Notes: generated by a model from the sequence alone, not told the origin. A DNA stretch of 64,000 nt from Branchiostoma floridae (GCF_000003815.2 NC_049995.1:12939436-13003435), one strand, 5' to 3'. Counted from the stretch's first letter, positions 23,601 to 33,603 are shown. Numbers and translations are program-made.

Positions 23601-24745
23601 ACGTTTCGAACAGCGTCCGCTGCTCTTTATCAGCTGTTCAAAACATCTAATTAAAATTTGATATATATCCAGAAGTATACACTAAATATTTTCAATTTAT
23701 TGTATCCTGGATGACTAATCTTCAGAAACGTACACACAGGTACATGGACTATTTTCTTTATGCTAGCACTTAACATCTGACACTAGGAATTACCACTATA
23801 CTTACCCCTCTAAATTTTAGGATGAGCTCCGTTGACCTTGTTCACAGAATGAATGACCCTTCTATCTCCAGCAGTGACGTCAGGAACACACCACTTTTGG
23901 CAGGAGGGGGTCATAAGTGAAATATAGTAAAATACCAGTTTCAGGTACCCAGTTATGATTTATAACTGGTTTATTGCTATTCAACAACAACGCTACTTGT
24001 CCACACACACATCTTTAGTGCTGCCAATCTTGTCCATCCCTGATCCCTAGTTAATGTGCTTTATATAGAAGTCTATTGGTTAGGGACCCTGCCTCAGGAA
24101 TCAGAAGCCTTGAGTTTGATTCCCACTGTGTCACTCACAGGGCATGCATGCTACCAGAAAGGACTGCAGGCCTTAGGACAGGGTATTTAGCTGTACTCAG
24201 GCTAACATAACTTAGACTGGATCGACATCACTTAACCCTTAAACTGCCAAACCCGGATATATCCGGCACACATATACATGTCCTGTGTGCCGCACCCAGA
24301 TATATCCAGGATAGCGTATTCCCCCAAAGTAGCAACTTTGCGCGCGCGTAGCGCACGAACCCCGGAAGTTAAGGACTTCGGCCTTGTTCGGGGGGTTGAA
24401 CGGTTCTTTTTGGAGGTCAGCAGACAACCCTGGCACTGATCCATGTAGCATTTTATAGTGCTGAAACTCTGGCAGTTTAAGGTTAACATCATTTTTCCTT
24501 ACTGTTTTTCCCCAGCATTCTCCCAGATGGGGTACAACGTCTCCCAATCCTTCATCAACATCATCGTCATCAAGTTCGACCGGGCGGCGAGGCGCGGCCT
24601 CAAGTTCGACGACTTCATCCAGTGCTGTGTCATGCTGAAGAACCTGACAGACCAGTTCCGTGCTCGCGACACCGCCATGACAGGACGGATCCAGGTCTCC
24701 TACGAAGACTTCATGTGCATGGTTCTCTTAAACAAACCCTCATAA
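17606..24745 (+). CDS. PEF1: Peflin-like penta-EF-hand protein
   Basis: Five coding exons: 17606-17644, 18590-18674, 18998-19210, 23063-23206, 24516-24745 (stop TAA), giving 236 aa with matching phases. The N-terminus is a Gly/Pro/Tyr/Gln-rich tail ([10 protein letters not shown], repeats of GYGAPP type) typical of peflin. EF-hands follow: [39 protein letters not shown], then two degenerate ones in the last exon. Peflin pairs with ALG-2 (PDCD6) and links Ca2+ to ER-exit and membrane events; that is family knowledge. Human peflin is longer (284 aa) because of a longer Gly/Pro tail. The start is the only Met that opens the G/P-rich tail, in good context (GACGTCATGG). Copies of the ends of exons 3, 4 and 5 are tandemly repeated nearby, and a LINE fragment interrupts intron 3. 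PDCD6 itself is less likely because of the long G/P/Y repeats. Confidence 0.92.
17942..18506. mobile_element. MITE, family 1, interrupted by a hAT-type MITE
   Basis: Starts TATTGTAAATGCA and ends TGCATTTACACTA, both near matches to the family at 1095. The interior has the same CACTGTAGTCTC and GGTGGTTTTAA motifs but is split by the element at 18032-18384. It lies in peflin intron 1. Confidence 0.7.
18032..18384. mobile_element. hAT-type MITE (copy 1), 353 bp
   Basis: TIRs CAGGGCTCTAGCCAGC at the left and GCTGGCTAGAGCCCTG at the right. The flanking 8-bp duplication CTGTAGCA is at 18024-18031 and 18385-18392. CAGGG termini with an 8-bp duplication are diagnostic of hAT. It is nested inside the family-1 MITE, so it is the younger insertion. 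Confidence 0.9.
19213..20130 (+). repeat. (ACTC)n-rich region with four partial copies of peflin exon 3
   Basis: Runs of CACTCATTCACT-type repeat alternate with copies of the last 75 or so bases of exon 3 plus its donor (GAGCTACAGCAGGCACTGAC through ATGATTG then GTGAGC) at about 19305-19390, 19444-19517, 19573-19647 and 19715-19785. The second and third copies keep a perfect frame ([15 protein letters not shown]) and donor. The first and fourth are damaged. Confidence 0.85.
20131..20566 (+). repeat. 61-bp minisatellite carrying the peflin exon 4 acceptor (left block, 7 units)
   Basis: Units place the exon 4 start (GTATGTTTGACCGTGACCAG) at 20160 or so and then every 61 bp to 20526. Each unit holds TTTGTTGCAG directly followed by GTATGT, then the first 30 or so coding bases of exon 4, then ACCTTAACTTGACCCC. 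The block is cut at 20566 by a LINE insertion. Confidence 0.9.
20567..22645 (+). mobile_element. 5'-truncated non-LTR retrotransposon, CR1/L2-like
   Basis: About 2.08 kb with one long reverse-transcriptase ORF and a tail of ATC repeats at 22630-22645, as in CR1/L2/Crack-type elements. The minisatellite unit stops at AACTT (20562-20566) and resumes with AACTT (22646-22650), a probable 5-bp target duplication. The 5' part (endonuclease) is missing. The exact clade cannot be decided by eye. Confidence 0.8.
20569..22368 (+). CDS. Reverse transcriptase of the inserted LINE (5'-truncated ORF2)
   Basis: About 599 codons belong to the element. An upstream ATG at 20515 lies in host minisatellite, so the first 18 residues of that frame are chimeric. 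RT landmarks: [14 protein letters not shown] (fingers), [25 protein letters not shown], the catalytic [24 protein letters not shown], and the YVDD active-site box, followed by the thumb ([11 protein letters not shown]) and a C-terminal region with [10 protein letters not shown] and a CAPVWHPGL motif. The frame is open to TAA at 22366-22368, so the insertion is probably fairly young. It lacks the endonuclease domain, so it could not move alone. Confidence 0.85.
   Translation, partial: LWLKPEIKDMIRRRQKAFSENKTALWKYLRNKVNREVKKARKSFYRDRIQNLKVDSPADWYREIKTILNIQQSELSLNIPGHDEADNTFIANHINKKFAEVAQGRPPLDPEQLPAYRPVKSRPPEVNVWDTYNRLRKLKAGKASGPDQLSARILKEFACEISGPVTDIMNASFKEGYVPQVWKDATVVPLPKSQPPSVDKLRPVSLTSQLAKVTESFVSNWILEDISASLDQQQFGCLRGRSTTLYLVSLIDFLCRESEKAKNICTMVMTDFSKAFDRIDHTLAIQKLLRLGVRGELIPWVCDFLTQRRQRVRYGGQLSDWEVLTCSVPQGTLLGPLIFLVVFDDAMRDALINQWKYVDDLSMAESRHYLEPSSMQNELDGFTDWSRNNHMLLNPDKCQVITFCFMKCPPPPPLLTINGLPLEVVPITLLLGVWLQKDLKWETQVTRMIGKANGRLFFLRKLKHFNLPTQDLVTIFTSFVRPVLEYCAPVWHPGLTCAQSDRLEAVQRRAVRTILGRRFTNYEQARMNLNIPLLSDRRRELCFKFGTYLERHRPSLLPPKGSDYHNRSTRNCDKYRHVKCRTDRLRNSPIPYVVRLLNA
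22646..23062 (+). repeat. 61-bp minisatellite, right block (6 units including the one joined to exon 4)
   Basis: Exon 4-like starts at 22671, 22732, 22793, 22943, 23004 and 23065, again 61 bp apart except across a rearranged unit at 22847-22920. The final unit is the functional acceptor of exon 4. The units diverge from exon 4 at ATTGACCTTAACTTG versus ATTGACCTGAACGAG. Confidence 0.9.
23229..23559. mobile_element. hAT-type MITE (copy 2), 331 bp
   Basis: Same TIRs as the element at 18032 (CAGGGCTCTAGCCAGC and inverse), in opposite orientation. The 8-bp duplication ATTCAGTC is at 23221-23228 and 23560-23567. It lies in peflin intron 4, 15 bp after the exon 4 donor. Confidence 0.9.
23569..23678. 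repeat. 110-bp foldback palindrome
   Basis: ATACTTCTGGATATATATCA at the left pairs with its inverse at the right. Similarity continues inwards (CTTTAATTAGA, CGAACAGC) to a short loop. It abuts the target duplication of the hAT MITE. Probably a foldback or MITE remnant. Confidence 0.75.
24062..24200 (+). repeat. tRNA-derived SINE-like sequence
   Basis: AGTCTATTGGTTAGGGACC resembles a tRNA A-box and GAGTTTGATTCCC a B-box, about 40 bp apart, followed by a non-tRNA body. Partial relatives are at 46726 and 5101. It lies in peflin intron 4. Confidence 0.55.
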
Positions 24746-26260
24746 AGCATCTTACAGAGTAGAGTTCTCCTTAACAATGCCTTGTAAGGTTTCTAATGAC
24801 TTGATGTTAAGAAACACAATTGTGTATGGTCCTCTTATTTGTAATAAACCCTCATAAGGTTGTACTCTAAAAAATACCTTCTGAAACAGGCTTTCTTTGA
24901 GGTTTCTTTCTAGACTTAATATACATGTACATGGTCCTGTCATTCAAACCCTCATATACCTTCTAGCAAAACATCACAATTCTTAAGGTTTCTTGTAGAA
25001 TATTGTACATGTACCTCATGAGGCTTCTTAGAAAACTATGTTGTGCTCATAAAGAAGAAACCCTCTTGAACAGGCTTTCTTTGAGGTTTCTATCTAGACT
25101 TGATGTGCATGGCTCTCCTAAACAAACCCTCATAAAGTTTATTCTCCTTAACTTAGGTTTGCTATAGAATATTGGCTTCTTAGAAAAAGTGTTTGTACTC
25201 ATCAAGAACAACTCTCTTGAACAGGCTTTCTTTGAGGTTTCCTTCCAAGACGTCATGTGCATGGTTCTCCTAAATTAAGCCTCACAGACTTTCTAGCAAA
25301 CATCTTGTCAATTTTCCTTAAGGTTTCTTATAGAAGATACTGCACTGGCCTCATAAGGGAACCCTCATAAGGCATCTTAGAAAAGTGTTTTGTACTCATC
25401 AAGAACAACCCTCTTGAATAGGCTTTCTTTGAGGTTTTCTATGAAGACTTCATGTGCATGGTTCTCTTAAACAAACCCTCATAGACTTCAGTAGTAAAAC
25501 ATCACAGGTTTCTTATTAGATATTAGATAATAAGGCAACCCTCATAAGGCTTCCTAGAAAAGTGTTTTGTACTCATCTAGAACAACCCTCTTGAACAGGC
25601 TTTCTTTGATGAGGTTTTCTATGAAGACTTCATGTGCATGGTTCTCTTAAATAAGCCCTCATAGACTTCAGTAGTAAAACATCACAGGTCTCTTATTAGA
25701 TACTAGATATGGGCCTCTTAAGGCAACCCTCATAAGGCTTCTTAGAAAAGTGTTTTGTACTCATCAAGAACAACCCTCTTGAACAGGCTTTCTTTGAGGT
25801 TTCTTTCTAGACCTGATGTACATGGTTCTCCAAAACAAACCCCCATAAACTTTTCTAGTAAAACATTACGTGTAATTCTCCTTGCTTTGTAAGGTTTCAA
25901 ATGTAAGGTGTCAAATGACTTGTATATGGTCCTTTATATGTTATTTGTAAGTAAGCCCTTATAAGGTTGTGCTAGTACTCGTAAAACTCCTCTGAAACAA
26001 GCTTTCTTTGAGATTTTTTAGACTTCATGTACATGGTCCTCTCAAACATAGTCACATCAATATCTGCCTATCTAGTATCTATATCTCTTTATCTCTCTCT
26101 ATATATCTACGTAGCTATATCTATCGATCTATTAGTATCTATCGATCTATTAGTATCTATCTATCTATCTGCTAGTACCTACATGTATCTATCTATCTAT
26201 CTTGCTATAATCTTGTCAGAAACCTTTTTGTGCATGGTCCTCTTGCAGAAACACTCGTAA
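24700..26260 (+). repeat. Tandem copies of the peflin last-exon end through its 3' UTR
   Basis: The coding end (GAAGACTTCATGTGCATGGT, then TCTCTTAAACAAACCCTCATA) recurs about every 150-200 bp: near 25107, 25254, 25452, 25633, 25813, 26027 and 26231, with a shortened copy near 24925. Copies at 25452 and 25633 are almost identical to the real end. The linkers also repeat (GCATCTTAGAAAAGTGTTTTG, AGAACAACCCTCTTGAACAG). Most of the presumed 3' UTR is therefore built from the last codons. Confidence 0.8.
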
Positions 26261-26696
26261 ATCTGAAAATGAATTTCATCAGGTTAGTAGAACACAATGC
26301 TAAGCTTTCTTTTCAGACTTATTGTCTTAGAAGAAGAAGGTTTTTCTTGAAAAGCCCTTGTTAGAAAACATATTACAGACTGAAAAGAACCCACACATTA
26401 CATAAAGCAACTGTATCTTCATATCATTCTTCACTTTATATTCAGATAGATTTTTTATCAAATCTGTAAGAAACTGTGTTGTTACTGATATGTCATAGAC
26501 AGCAATGTTCTTCCCTTTATATAAAGTTGTATTGATGTTTGTATTGTATGATACAGTATGGATATTAAAGAGAAAGTCTTGAAATAATTTTTGTTACTAA
26601 GGGATTCTGAAAACTGAGTTTGAAGACTGTAAAATGTGCATTCAATCGGATTTGAATGTTTTGCTGGGTGTAAAATGTATGGTGACTGTTAAAGAA

Positions 26697-26702
26697 AATA
26701 AA
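26697..26702 (+). promoter_or_regulatory. Candidate poly(A) signal for peflin
   Basis: AATAAA followed by a GT-rich stretch (GTTTTGTCTTTTACTG). An earlier AATAAA at 24843 could end a shorter transcript. Confidence 0.4.
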
Positions 26703-26709
26703 GGGCAAC

Positions 26710-29087
26710 TTCTTATTTACAGTTTTGTCTTTTACTGATTCCCTGCCTGGTTGCACCCACCACTACATTGTACGTGTATTATATTGTGACGTCATGCTCC
26801 TGGCGTAAATTCATCTGGAAAAAATCAAATTAACCCTGTCTTTCCATTGCTGTCCGTCTCTCCATCGCTCTCTCCATCTCTCTCTCTCTAGTTTTGCTAG
26901 TCTGTCGAGTCAATGTCAATGAGACTACATGTAAGGGGTCACGTAGCAGAAAAACAGGAGCCACGTACTTGCTTCGTTTTTCATCAAGAGACGAGGGCGT
27001 CACTTCATTTCATACCTACCTGCTTGCAGTCTGTATTACATTCATAACATGCATGTAATTCTAGAAACCCATAAATAGTCTGAAGTTTTACGATCAATAC
27101 ACTTTAGGTGGACGACTTGAGAAAAACGTGTGTAGTCAGACAATCACGAGATTGAAACAGTCTGAACTATGCTTTTAAAAACATGGGCTTGTTGAAACAT
27201 GGTAAGCTGTGAGGTTTTGCTAAAAAGTTGGTTAACAAATATCTTTTCGTGTAGACAATGTTTTTTTTTTAACTTTTCGGTTTCTGTAGCTTGACGTTTT
27301 TCTATCATACTTTGAACTGCAGCTAAGATCAGGTAAGTGTCGCCTTGTATTCACTTCTGCAAAGAAGCAGACGAAAGACAACAGAGCATGCAATGTCGTC
27401 TTATTTAAAGCGTGGGTGAAGCCACGATTCGAGTCCGTGAATAACATTATTACTTAGGTTGGTGAATATCAGCATAACCACGTGTTTTCAAGACCCAGTG
27501 TTTCTTCAAAGTTGACAAGTCACTGAGTCTGCATTTGCTTCGTGAAACACGTGCCATAAGCAGAACACGACAAAAAGGACACGTGGCAAAAATGGTGACA
27601 GCTGCCACCAAGCGTATGTTGAATTTTAAAAAAGATCCATCCAATCAGCTCCACCTGATGCAGGAGAGATGTGGACTGATTGTCTGCCGCGCGTCATTTC
27701 GGCTGAGCTACACTGCATCACAGCAGCGTCAATTTTGCGTTGAACGAATTCGAACCCTGCAAAAAAACAACTTACAGCAACCGACACCCGACACATTCTC
27801 CACGAGGTCCTTCCCAGAAGGTAACAACTGAAGCTGTTTGACAGGCGTGAAGGTATGCTTATTGGCAACCCAGTCTAATGTAGGTTGAACAGACAGTCTT
27901 CGGGGCAGATTGAGATTTCTTCCGCCTGGGCAATCTTTCACACCAGGCCCAAGCGGCAGAAATCCTCCTCTGCCCCGAAGGGAGCTTTCATGGCTGATCC
28001 GTTATAGACAGAATGCTAGGTTATACATGTGGTTAAGAAAATGGAAAAGGTAAGTCATTTGTGCTTTTAACTTATTTTTTTCTTTATTGCATTCTAAAGA
28101 TAAACAGTACAGTACAATAATAGTAATAGGTACGCAAAAAAAAAACAGTTACTCAAGCAACTGATATAAAATAAAACTCACCCGCAAAATCTCTCAAGTA
28201 TCCCTGACGAAAGACGCCGGATGGCTGTCTGAAACGTGTGACAATTTCCAAAATCTTATCTAGTTTCTTGAGTGTCTGCTTTTTGGCGTATCTTATTACC
28301 TGGATGTCTTACCTTTATCGAATTAACAGTTATAGGGGGTAGAATATTCCCCATCCTTCATATAATCCCTTTATTTTTCTGAATATTTGTACAAATGAGA
28401 TCGATGTGATTTTTCAATGTTAAAGTGAGTGTGAGTAACTTGAGGAATGAGGTCATTATTTAACCCTTGTCCTGCTGAGTCCGTTTATATACTGAATGGA
28501 CATAATTAACCCTTGTCATACTGAGCTGTATTGTTATGAGTTTGGGAAATTTCTCATGTAAAAGCATACCACTGCCATCGAACGGGGGAGTAAATCTGCA
28601 TCATCAGTACAGAACGGGTCAAGTATTACTTATCTGATGAAGCTATCACTTTTATCAGCTCTGGGAGGTTAAATTGGCTAAAAAAATAGCCAGCATTTTA
28701 AGAATATCTGGACGTTTTCCTTTGGGTATTTCTTATTCTTATAGTGTGGTTGATAAATGCTCCGGAAATATGTAAAAATACGATGGCACTTCAAAACGCG
28801 ATCCTAGCGATAGTGACTTTCATTTCATCTTGAATAGATTTCAAGTACTGTGTGTTGGGAAAAAGAAACTTCATTATTTTGTAGTCAGTGGGTCGACCAG
28901 GGAACCTTTTTTTAATCTCGGGGTAGGGCTGTGTACCTAAATATCCGTATCTGTACGTACCTATATTGAACACCACTTTTTTTGAGACTAAAGAAGTGAC
29001 GTAAGCTTGAACCCCTAGCGCTTGCTTTAATTGTTCACGAAATGCAGGGGCATTCTTGTTGAAATCTTCCATGACAATGTATATGTA
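26710..29087. other. Gene-poor intergenic stretch
   Basis: No ORF here resembles a known protein. A 93-aa minus-strand ORF (28791-29072) is unassigned. The stretch near 28255-28320 (TTTTTGGCGTATCTTATTAC) is repeated at 53233, so a dispersed repeat is present. The hairpin at 27899 is listed separately. I see nothing else. Confidence 0.5.
27899..27983. repeat. Imperfect hairpin, about 85 bp
   Basis: CTTCGGGGCAGA at the left pairs with TCTGCCCCGAAG at the right. The inner segments (CGCCTGGGC, GGCCCAAGCGG) pair partly around a loop. No flanking duplication was recognised. Confidence 0.6.
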
Positions 29088-29638
29088 CGACGGGTGATCA
29101 ATAAGCCCTCGGCCTCATCCAGAAATGATAAGCACAACTCAGATTTCGAAGCATAGATGTGAAGCATAATGTCTTATATGAATGTGCACCAAAATTAAAA
29201 TTAGTGTGATCATTACTTTGCATGCGACACCAAGTAACGTTAGGTAAGGGAGAAGGAAAAAAAAACGTGGACAATTTAGCTGCGACCCGAGGTGTGCGGG
29301 TCAACTTGCGCTGCTGGAAGCCAGACATCCACTTATTATCAAATTATCAATTATTTGAATAAGAATTATTGTCAAACATTTGACAATGTTTTTGTTAATG
29401 ACAAAAAATCTACGGCATGAGGAACTCGACCCACACATGTCTGATCACAATTCACCCTTGTTTTTCTCGCCACTTACCTTCTAATTAGCAAAAAACGAAT
29501 GCCTGGAAAGTAATGACTGCAATGATTTGAAATTTAGAGGATACTGATAAAAGGCTTCATACTATGATGTTGTGTTTCGAAATATGAGTTGTGCTTATTA
29601 TTTCTGGGTGAGGCCGAGAACTTATTGATAACCCCTCG
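29088..29638. mobile_element. Mariner-type MITE, 551 bp, TA target duplication
   Basis: TIRs of about 70 bp start CGA(C/G)GGGTKATCAATAAG and continue through CTCGGCCTCA and AATAAGCACAACTCA. Flanks are TA at 29086-29087 and 29639-29640. The CGAGGG...ATCAATAAG terminus resembles mariner elements. The interior of about 400 bp encodes no transposase. Confidence 0.8.
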
Positions 29639-30109
29639 TATTTACATTAAACAGAGAAGTTCACAATTACATGAAAATTATGAGGGAATTGAATAATTCA
29701 AAATTTATGTTTTCTTTAATAGGACATTAATACATGCAACATGTGTAATTTATGTTAGGTGGATGCCAATCATGCAAATGTAGACCTGATTTGCATGATA
29801 AATGATATGAATTTGATACTTGTGACGCGTAAATTAGATAAAGGTACACATATCCAGGCATAGATTATGTAAATGTAGAAATCATTTGCACATTTAAGCT
29901 ATCTTAGGGAGGTATGAATTCTCCGAATTCTTTTAACTCATCGAGTCTTTAATCACTTTCTGAAAGTTTTTGTACCAGGATCCGGACTAAAGCTCATACT
30001 ATTTTTATGTAAGTTTCCGACTTGAGCATTTGATTACAAATATTAATGAAGTAAGTAGGCTTTTAAAGAGGAGCTTAGTGACCTGTCCTGTTTTATGTGG
30101 CAGGACACC

Positions 30110-32206
30110 ATGGGAAGAAGGTGGCGACACCTGCTGATGTTCCTTCTCATCATCCTGAAGGAGCCCAACATGCCGGAAGCCGGCTGCAGCTGTGTAACAT
30201 CATCACGATGCGAATGCATTGGCATCACCAGCATCCCTCAGAACCTCCCAACATCAATCTGCGTGTTAGATTTGAGAGCTAACCCGATAAATAGCATCCA
30301 ACCTGGTGCATTTGCAAATCTAACTCGGCTGCAGCTGCTGGACATGTCCAAAAACCAGCTAGAAGTGATTCAGTCAGGTACATTTTCAAATTTAACCAAT
30401 CTTGAAGTGTTGTGGCTGGTCAACAACAAGATAACAACCATACAACCTGGCGCATTTCGATGTCTACCCCGGCTAGAAAAGTTGTATCTGCGCCACAACA
30501 AAATAACACTGATTCAGCTAGGCGTTTTTACAAATCTGCCCCACAAGTTCGATTTGAAAGGTATTACCCAATCAAGTAGTATTCAGTCTGGTACATCTGC
30601 AAATCTAACCCGGCTACGAGAATTATACCTTTCCCACAACCGAATAGCACTGATTCAGCCCGATGCGTTTGCAAATCTCCCTCAGCTCGAAGTGCTGTGT
30701 CTCAGAGACAACAAAATATCGATGATTCAGCCTGGCACTCTTGCAAATCTAACCCGGCTAAAAGAGTTGTCCCTGCGCCGCAACAAGATAACGATGCTTG
30801 AGCCTGGCGCTTTTACAAATCTACCCCAGCTACAAGATTTGTCCTTGGCTTACAACCAGATAACAGTGATTGAGGCAGGAACATTCGCAAATTTACCGCA
30901 GCTGCAAATGCTGGATCTGTGCCACAACCAGATAACAATGATTCAGGCGGGTGCATTCGCAAATTTACCACAGCTGGAAATGCTGGATCTGTGCCACAAC
31001 CAAATAACAAAGTTTCCGACATGTACAAGTGAATTTGCCAATCTAGCACGGTTACATCTGTGCTCAAATCAGATAACTAACATACACTCTGGAGCACTTT
31101 CAAATCTGTCCAAACTCCAACTTTTGGACCTTCGGTCGAACAAGATGTCTACCATTCCCCCTTCAGTCTTTGGCTTCTTGACATCTATTCGTTCTGTAAA
31201 AGTTGACAACAACCCCTGGCAGTGTGACTGTAAGATGATTCCCCTCAAGTTGAAAATTACAGAATTTCCTTCATTTAAAAACCAGATACTATGTGCCCAG
31301 CCCGCCAAATTGCAGAATCAGAAGCTTACAGATGTCAACATTGAAGATATGACATGTGAAGAGCCAACGATACCAACATTGCCTGTTGTAATTGATACCC
31401 AAGTAACCTCTAACAACTGCCACAATGACACCGTAGCCTCTCGCTATAACTGCTACTTTGTACGCAATGATGGCTCAAAGGCAGGTAAAACACGAGCAAC
31501 ACCAGCTTCACTCGTTTCCATCACTTCAGAAAAACCAGAAAGTACCCTTTCCAATGAAACTGGTACCGGTCTCTACCCACTCGCCGGCTTCATCACTGGT
31601 CCAGTGGTTGGTTTTGTTTTGGTTGGTACCGCCCTTCTCATTTTCTGGCAGAAGAGGAAGGCCTTTTATCCTCCCTTAAGACAAAATCCCAATTGTGCCG
31701 ATTGCACCACAAACACAGTAGCTTTTGAAATGACCGGAGGTCATAATCAAGATAGTCATGATCATCATGAAGATATCGACAGCGAGCAGGGTGCCACAGG
31801 CCAGTATCATTATTATCACCAGTATGAGGATGAAGACAACCAGCACGGCGCTACAGGCCAGTACCAGGCTACACCCGATACAAACACCATAGCTACTGTA
31901 GAGAGTGGTCATGACCACCGATATGAAGATATGAATCAACATAATAATCAAACAGAGCGTGGACGGTTTCAAGCTAACACTACGCCTGACGTGAATACCA
32001 CAGCTGCAGTATCTAGTGGTCATGATAACCAGACAGGAGAGAGACAATCTCAGGCCAACAATGACTTCAACACTTACACAGCCACCACACGCAGTGTTCA
32101 GCATGACCACTACGAAGATCCGAACCACCAAAATGATCATACAGGAGAGGAAGACCAGTACCGTGATATCACCAAGTCTAAAACAAACCCCACAATCTAT
32201 GTGTAG
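30110..32206 (+). CDS. Single-exon leucine-rich-repeat transmembrane receptor
   Basis: 698 aa from ATG at 30110. An in-frame ATG at 30095 is possible, but TTTTATGTGGCAG just before GACACCATGG looks like a 3' splice site, which favours 30110. Order: signal peptide (LLMFLLIIL); short Cys-rich LRR N-cap (CSCVTSSRCEC); about 13 LRRs of 24 residues with the pattern IQPGAFANLxxLxxLxLxxN, one degenerate (around HKFDLKGITQSSS); LRR C-cap (NPWQCDCKM, then two more Cys); Ser/Thr-rich stalk; TM helix (ITGPVVGFVLVGTALLIFW) followed by QKRK; cytoplasmic tail of about 160 residues rich in His/Asp/Asn/Gln with repeated GATGQY, YED and PDxNT units and ending NPTIYV. Architecture resembles amphioxus LRR/VLR-like innate receptors. 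The ligand is unknown. There is no TIR or kinase domain. Confidence 0.88.
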   Translation: MGRRWRHLLMFLLIILKEPNMPEAGCSCVTSSRCECIGITSIPQNLPTSICVLDLRANPINSIQPGAFANLTRLQLLDMSKNQLEVIQSGTFSNLTNLEVLWLVNNKITTIQPGAFRCLPRLEKLYLRHNKITLIQLGVFTNLPHKFDLKGITQSSSIQSGTSANLTRLRELYLSHNRIALIQPDAFANLPQLEVLCLRDNKISMIQPGTLANLTRLKELSLRRNKITMLEPGAFTNLPQLQDLSLAYNQITVIEAGTFANLPQLQMLDLCHNQITMIQAGAFANLPQLEMLDLCHNQITKFPTCTSEFANLARLHLCSNQITNIHSGALSNLSKLQLLDLRSNKMSTIPPSVFGFLTSIRSVKVDNNPWQCDCKMIPLKLKITEFPSFKNQILCAQPAKLQNQKLTDVNIEDMTCEEPTIPTLPVVIDTQVTSNNCHNDTVASRYNCYFVRNDGSKAGKTRATPASLVSITSEKPESTLSNETGTGLYPLAGFITGPVVGFVLVGTALLIFWQKRKAFYPPLRQNPNCADCTTNTVAFEMTGGHNQDSHDHHEDIDSEQGATGQYHYYHQYEDEDNQHGATGQYQATPDTNTIATVESGHDHRYEDMNQHNNQTERGRFQANTTPDVNTTAAVSSGHDNQTGERQSQANNDFNTYTATTRSVQHDHYEDPNHQNDHTGEEDQYRDITKSKTNPTIYV

Positions 32207-33603
32207 TAACTGTAACAGTCAGTGGCTACTGTCAGATAGGGTATTATGAATCTAATGATGGACAGTCACTCATGATCGAGTATGGCAAGTGACAAGTCTA
32301 CTCGCAGTCCTATTTTGACGGGCCATATTATCTAATATTTAGAAACCAATTTAATTCTATCATATACAACATGTGGTTGTCTCAAATCCAAAGCTGAATT
32401 CATTGTACAACAATACGGGCCTAGAGCATCCAACACAAAATCAGATTCTGCTTTTATTAGTAACAAGTGTTCGTGACCAGGTAGCCTTTCCAGCTCAGTA
32501 TTTCAAAACACTGTGAGCTACATATAGATGTATGTGTGTTGGTGTAAGTGATTGTGTGAGTTGGTGGGGCTAGTGTGGCTGTATGTTTGTATCAAGGTGG
32601 GTATTCATCGTATGATTGCTGGTACAGGCATCCAAAATTTATTTTCTTGTCTTTTCTTGGCTCTCTTATGCTTTTAACTAAACACGTAGCAAGAGGAGCT
32701 GGCTACACGTATAATTATCCACTCCCTGTGTGCATTGTACAGACTTCTCTCAGATTGTTTCCAATTTTTGATTGTGTAAATCTAGCAGCCTAGTAATTAA
32801 TGTACTGAATACTAGATTACTACTAGTAATCAGCTAAATTTTGTTGGAATAGTCTTTGTCTTGTATCATAGTGTTGTATTTTGAACATGAGTGTGACGTT
32901 TAGGTGTTAATGCCTAAGAAATATAATGGTGGAATGACAAAAATACATTCAAGAAGTAAATATTAAACACATGGCAAAATTTTGTTCTAGAGAATAGTTC
33001 TAGGGGCCTTTATAGAAAATGCATGACACAGAGAAACATAGTATTGTACTTAGTACAATGTTTATTTAATTTCTATAGAAAGATCCATGTTCACAACACA
33101 TTGAGTTTGTAACAAACATAGAGACAGTTTTTATTCACTAAGAGTTACTAGTATAATTCTGTTTTCTGAATTCTTCTATTACACACACCTATCAATTACT
33201 TTTTGAAAGAACAGCTGAACTTCATGTAATTCATCATTGAAAAGGAAAAATACAAAAGAATACTGTATGTGTTGTAAAGATGTTTAAAGTTTAAAGAAAG
33301 GCTTGCACCAATCATAGAAGTAGCAATAGTAAGAAGCTTTTAATTTGTAATATAAGTATGAATGTATTTGTATACCACTGTGAAGGCTGCTTACAAAATA
33401 AAATAAAAAGTAGACAGCAGTTGTTTACTTTTTTCACAATTGCACTGTCTTGAGAAATAAACCACTACATGCATGTGCAACTGCTGCCTAGTAGGTTATG
33501 TTCCGTGGAATGTTCCTGTCTTGTGTTTTAGAACCACAGGTGGATTTTGTTACTAAGCTGTTGGCGTCATCTGTCAGTGCCTGGGCTAAGAGCTGTCAGG
33601 ACC
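32207..33603. other. Convergent 3' region of the LRR gene and Ku80
   Basis: No ORF with protein-like features. Candidate AATAAA signals for the LRR gene lie at about 33397 on plus. Candidate signals for Ku80 (TTTATT on plus) lie at about 33061 and 33128. If both are used, the two 3' UTRs overlap by a few hundred bases. Confidence 0.4.

Noticed and set aside
27535..27831. 98-aa plus-strand ORF
   Set aside because: No recognisable domain, no splice context, and overlapping minus-strand ORFs of similar length.
28791..29072. 93-aa minus-strand ORF (MEDFNKNAPAFREQL...)
   Set aside because: The composition is protein-like but I recognise no family, splice context or neighbour. It may be an old transposase scrap. 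Not supported enough to annotate.
31676..32140. 154-aa minus-strand hydrophobic ORF
   Set aside because: It is antisense to the LRR receptor tail; the codon bias of the plus-strand gene explains it.
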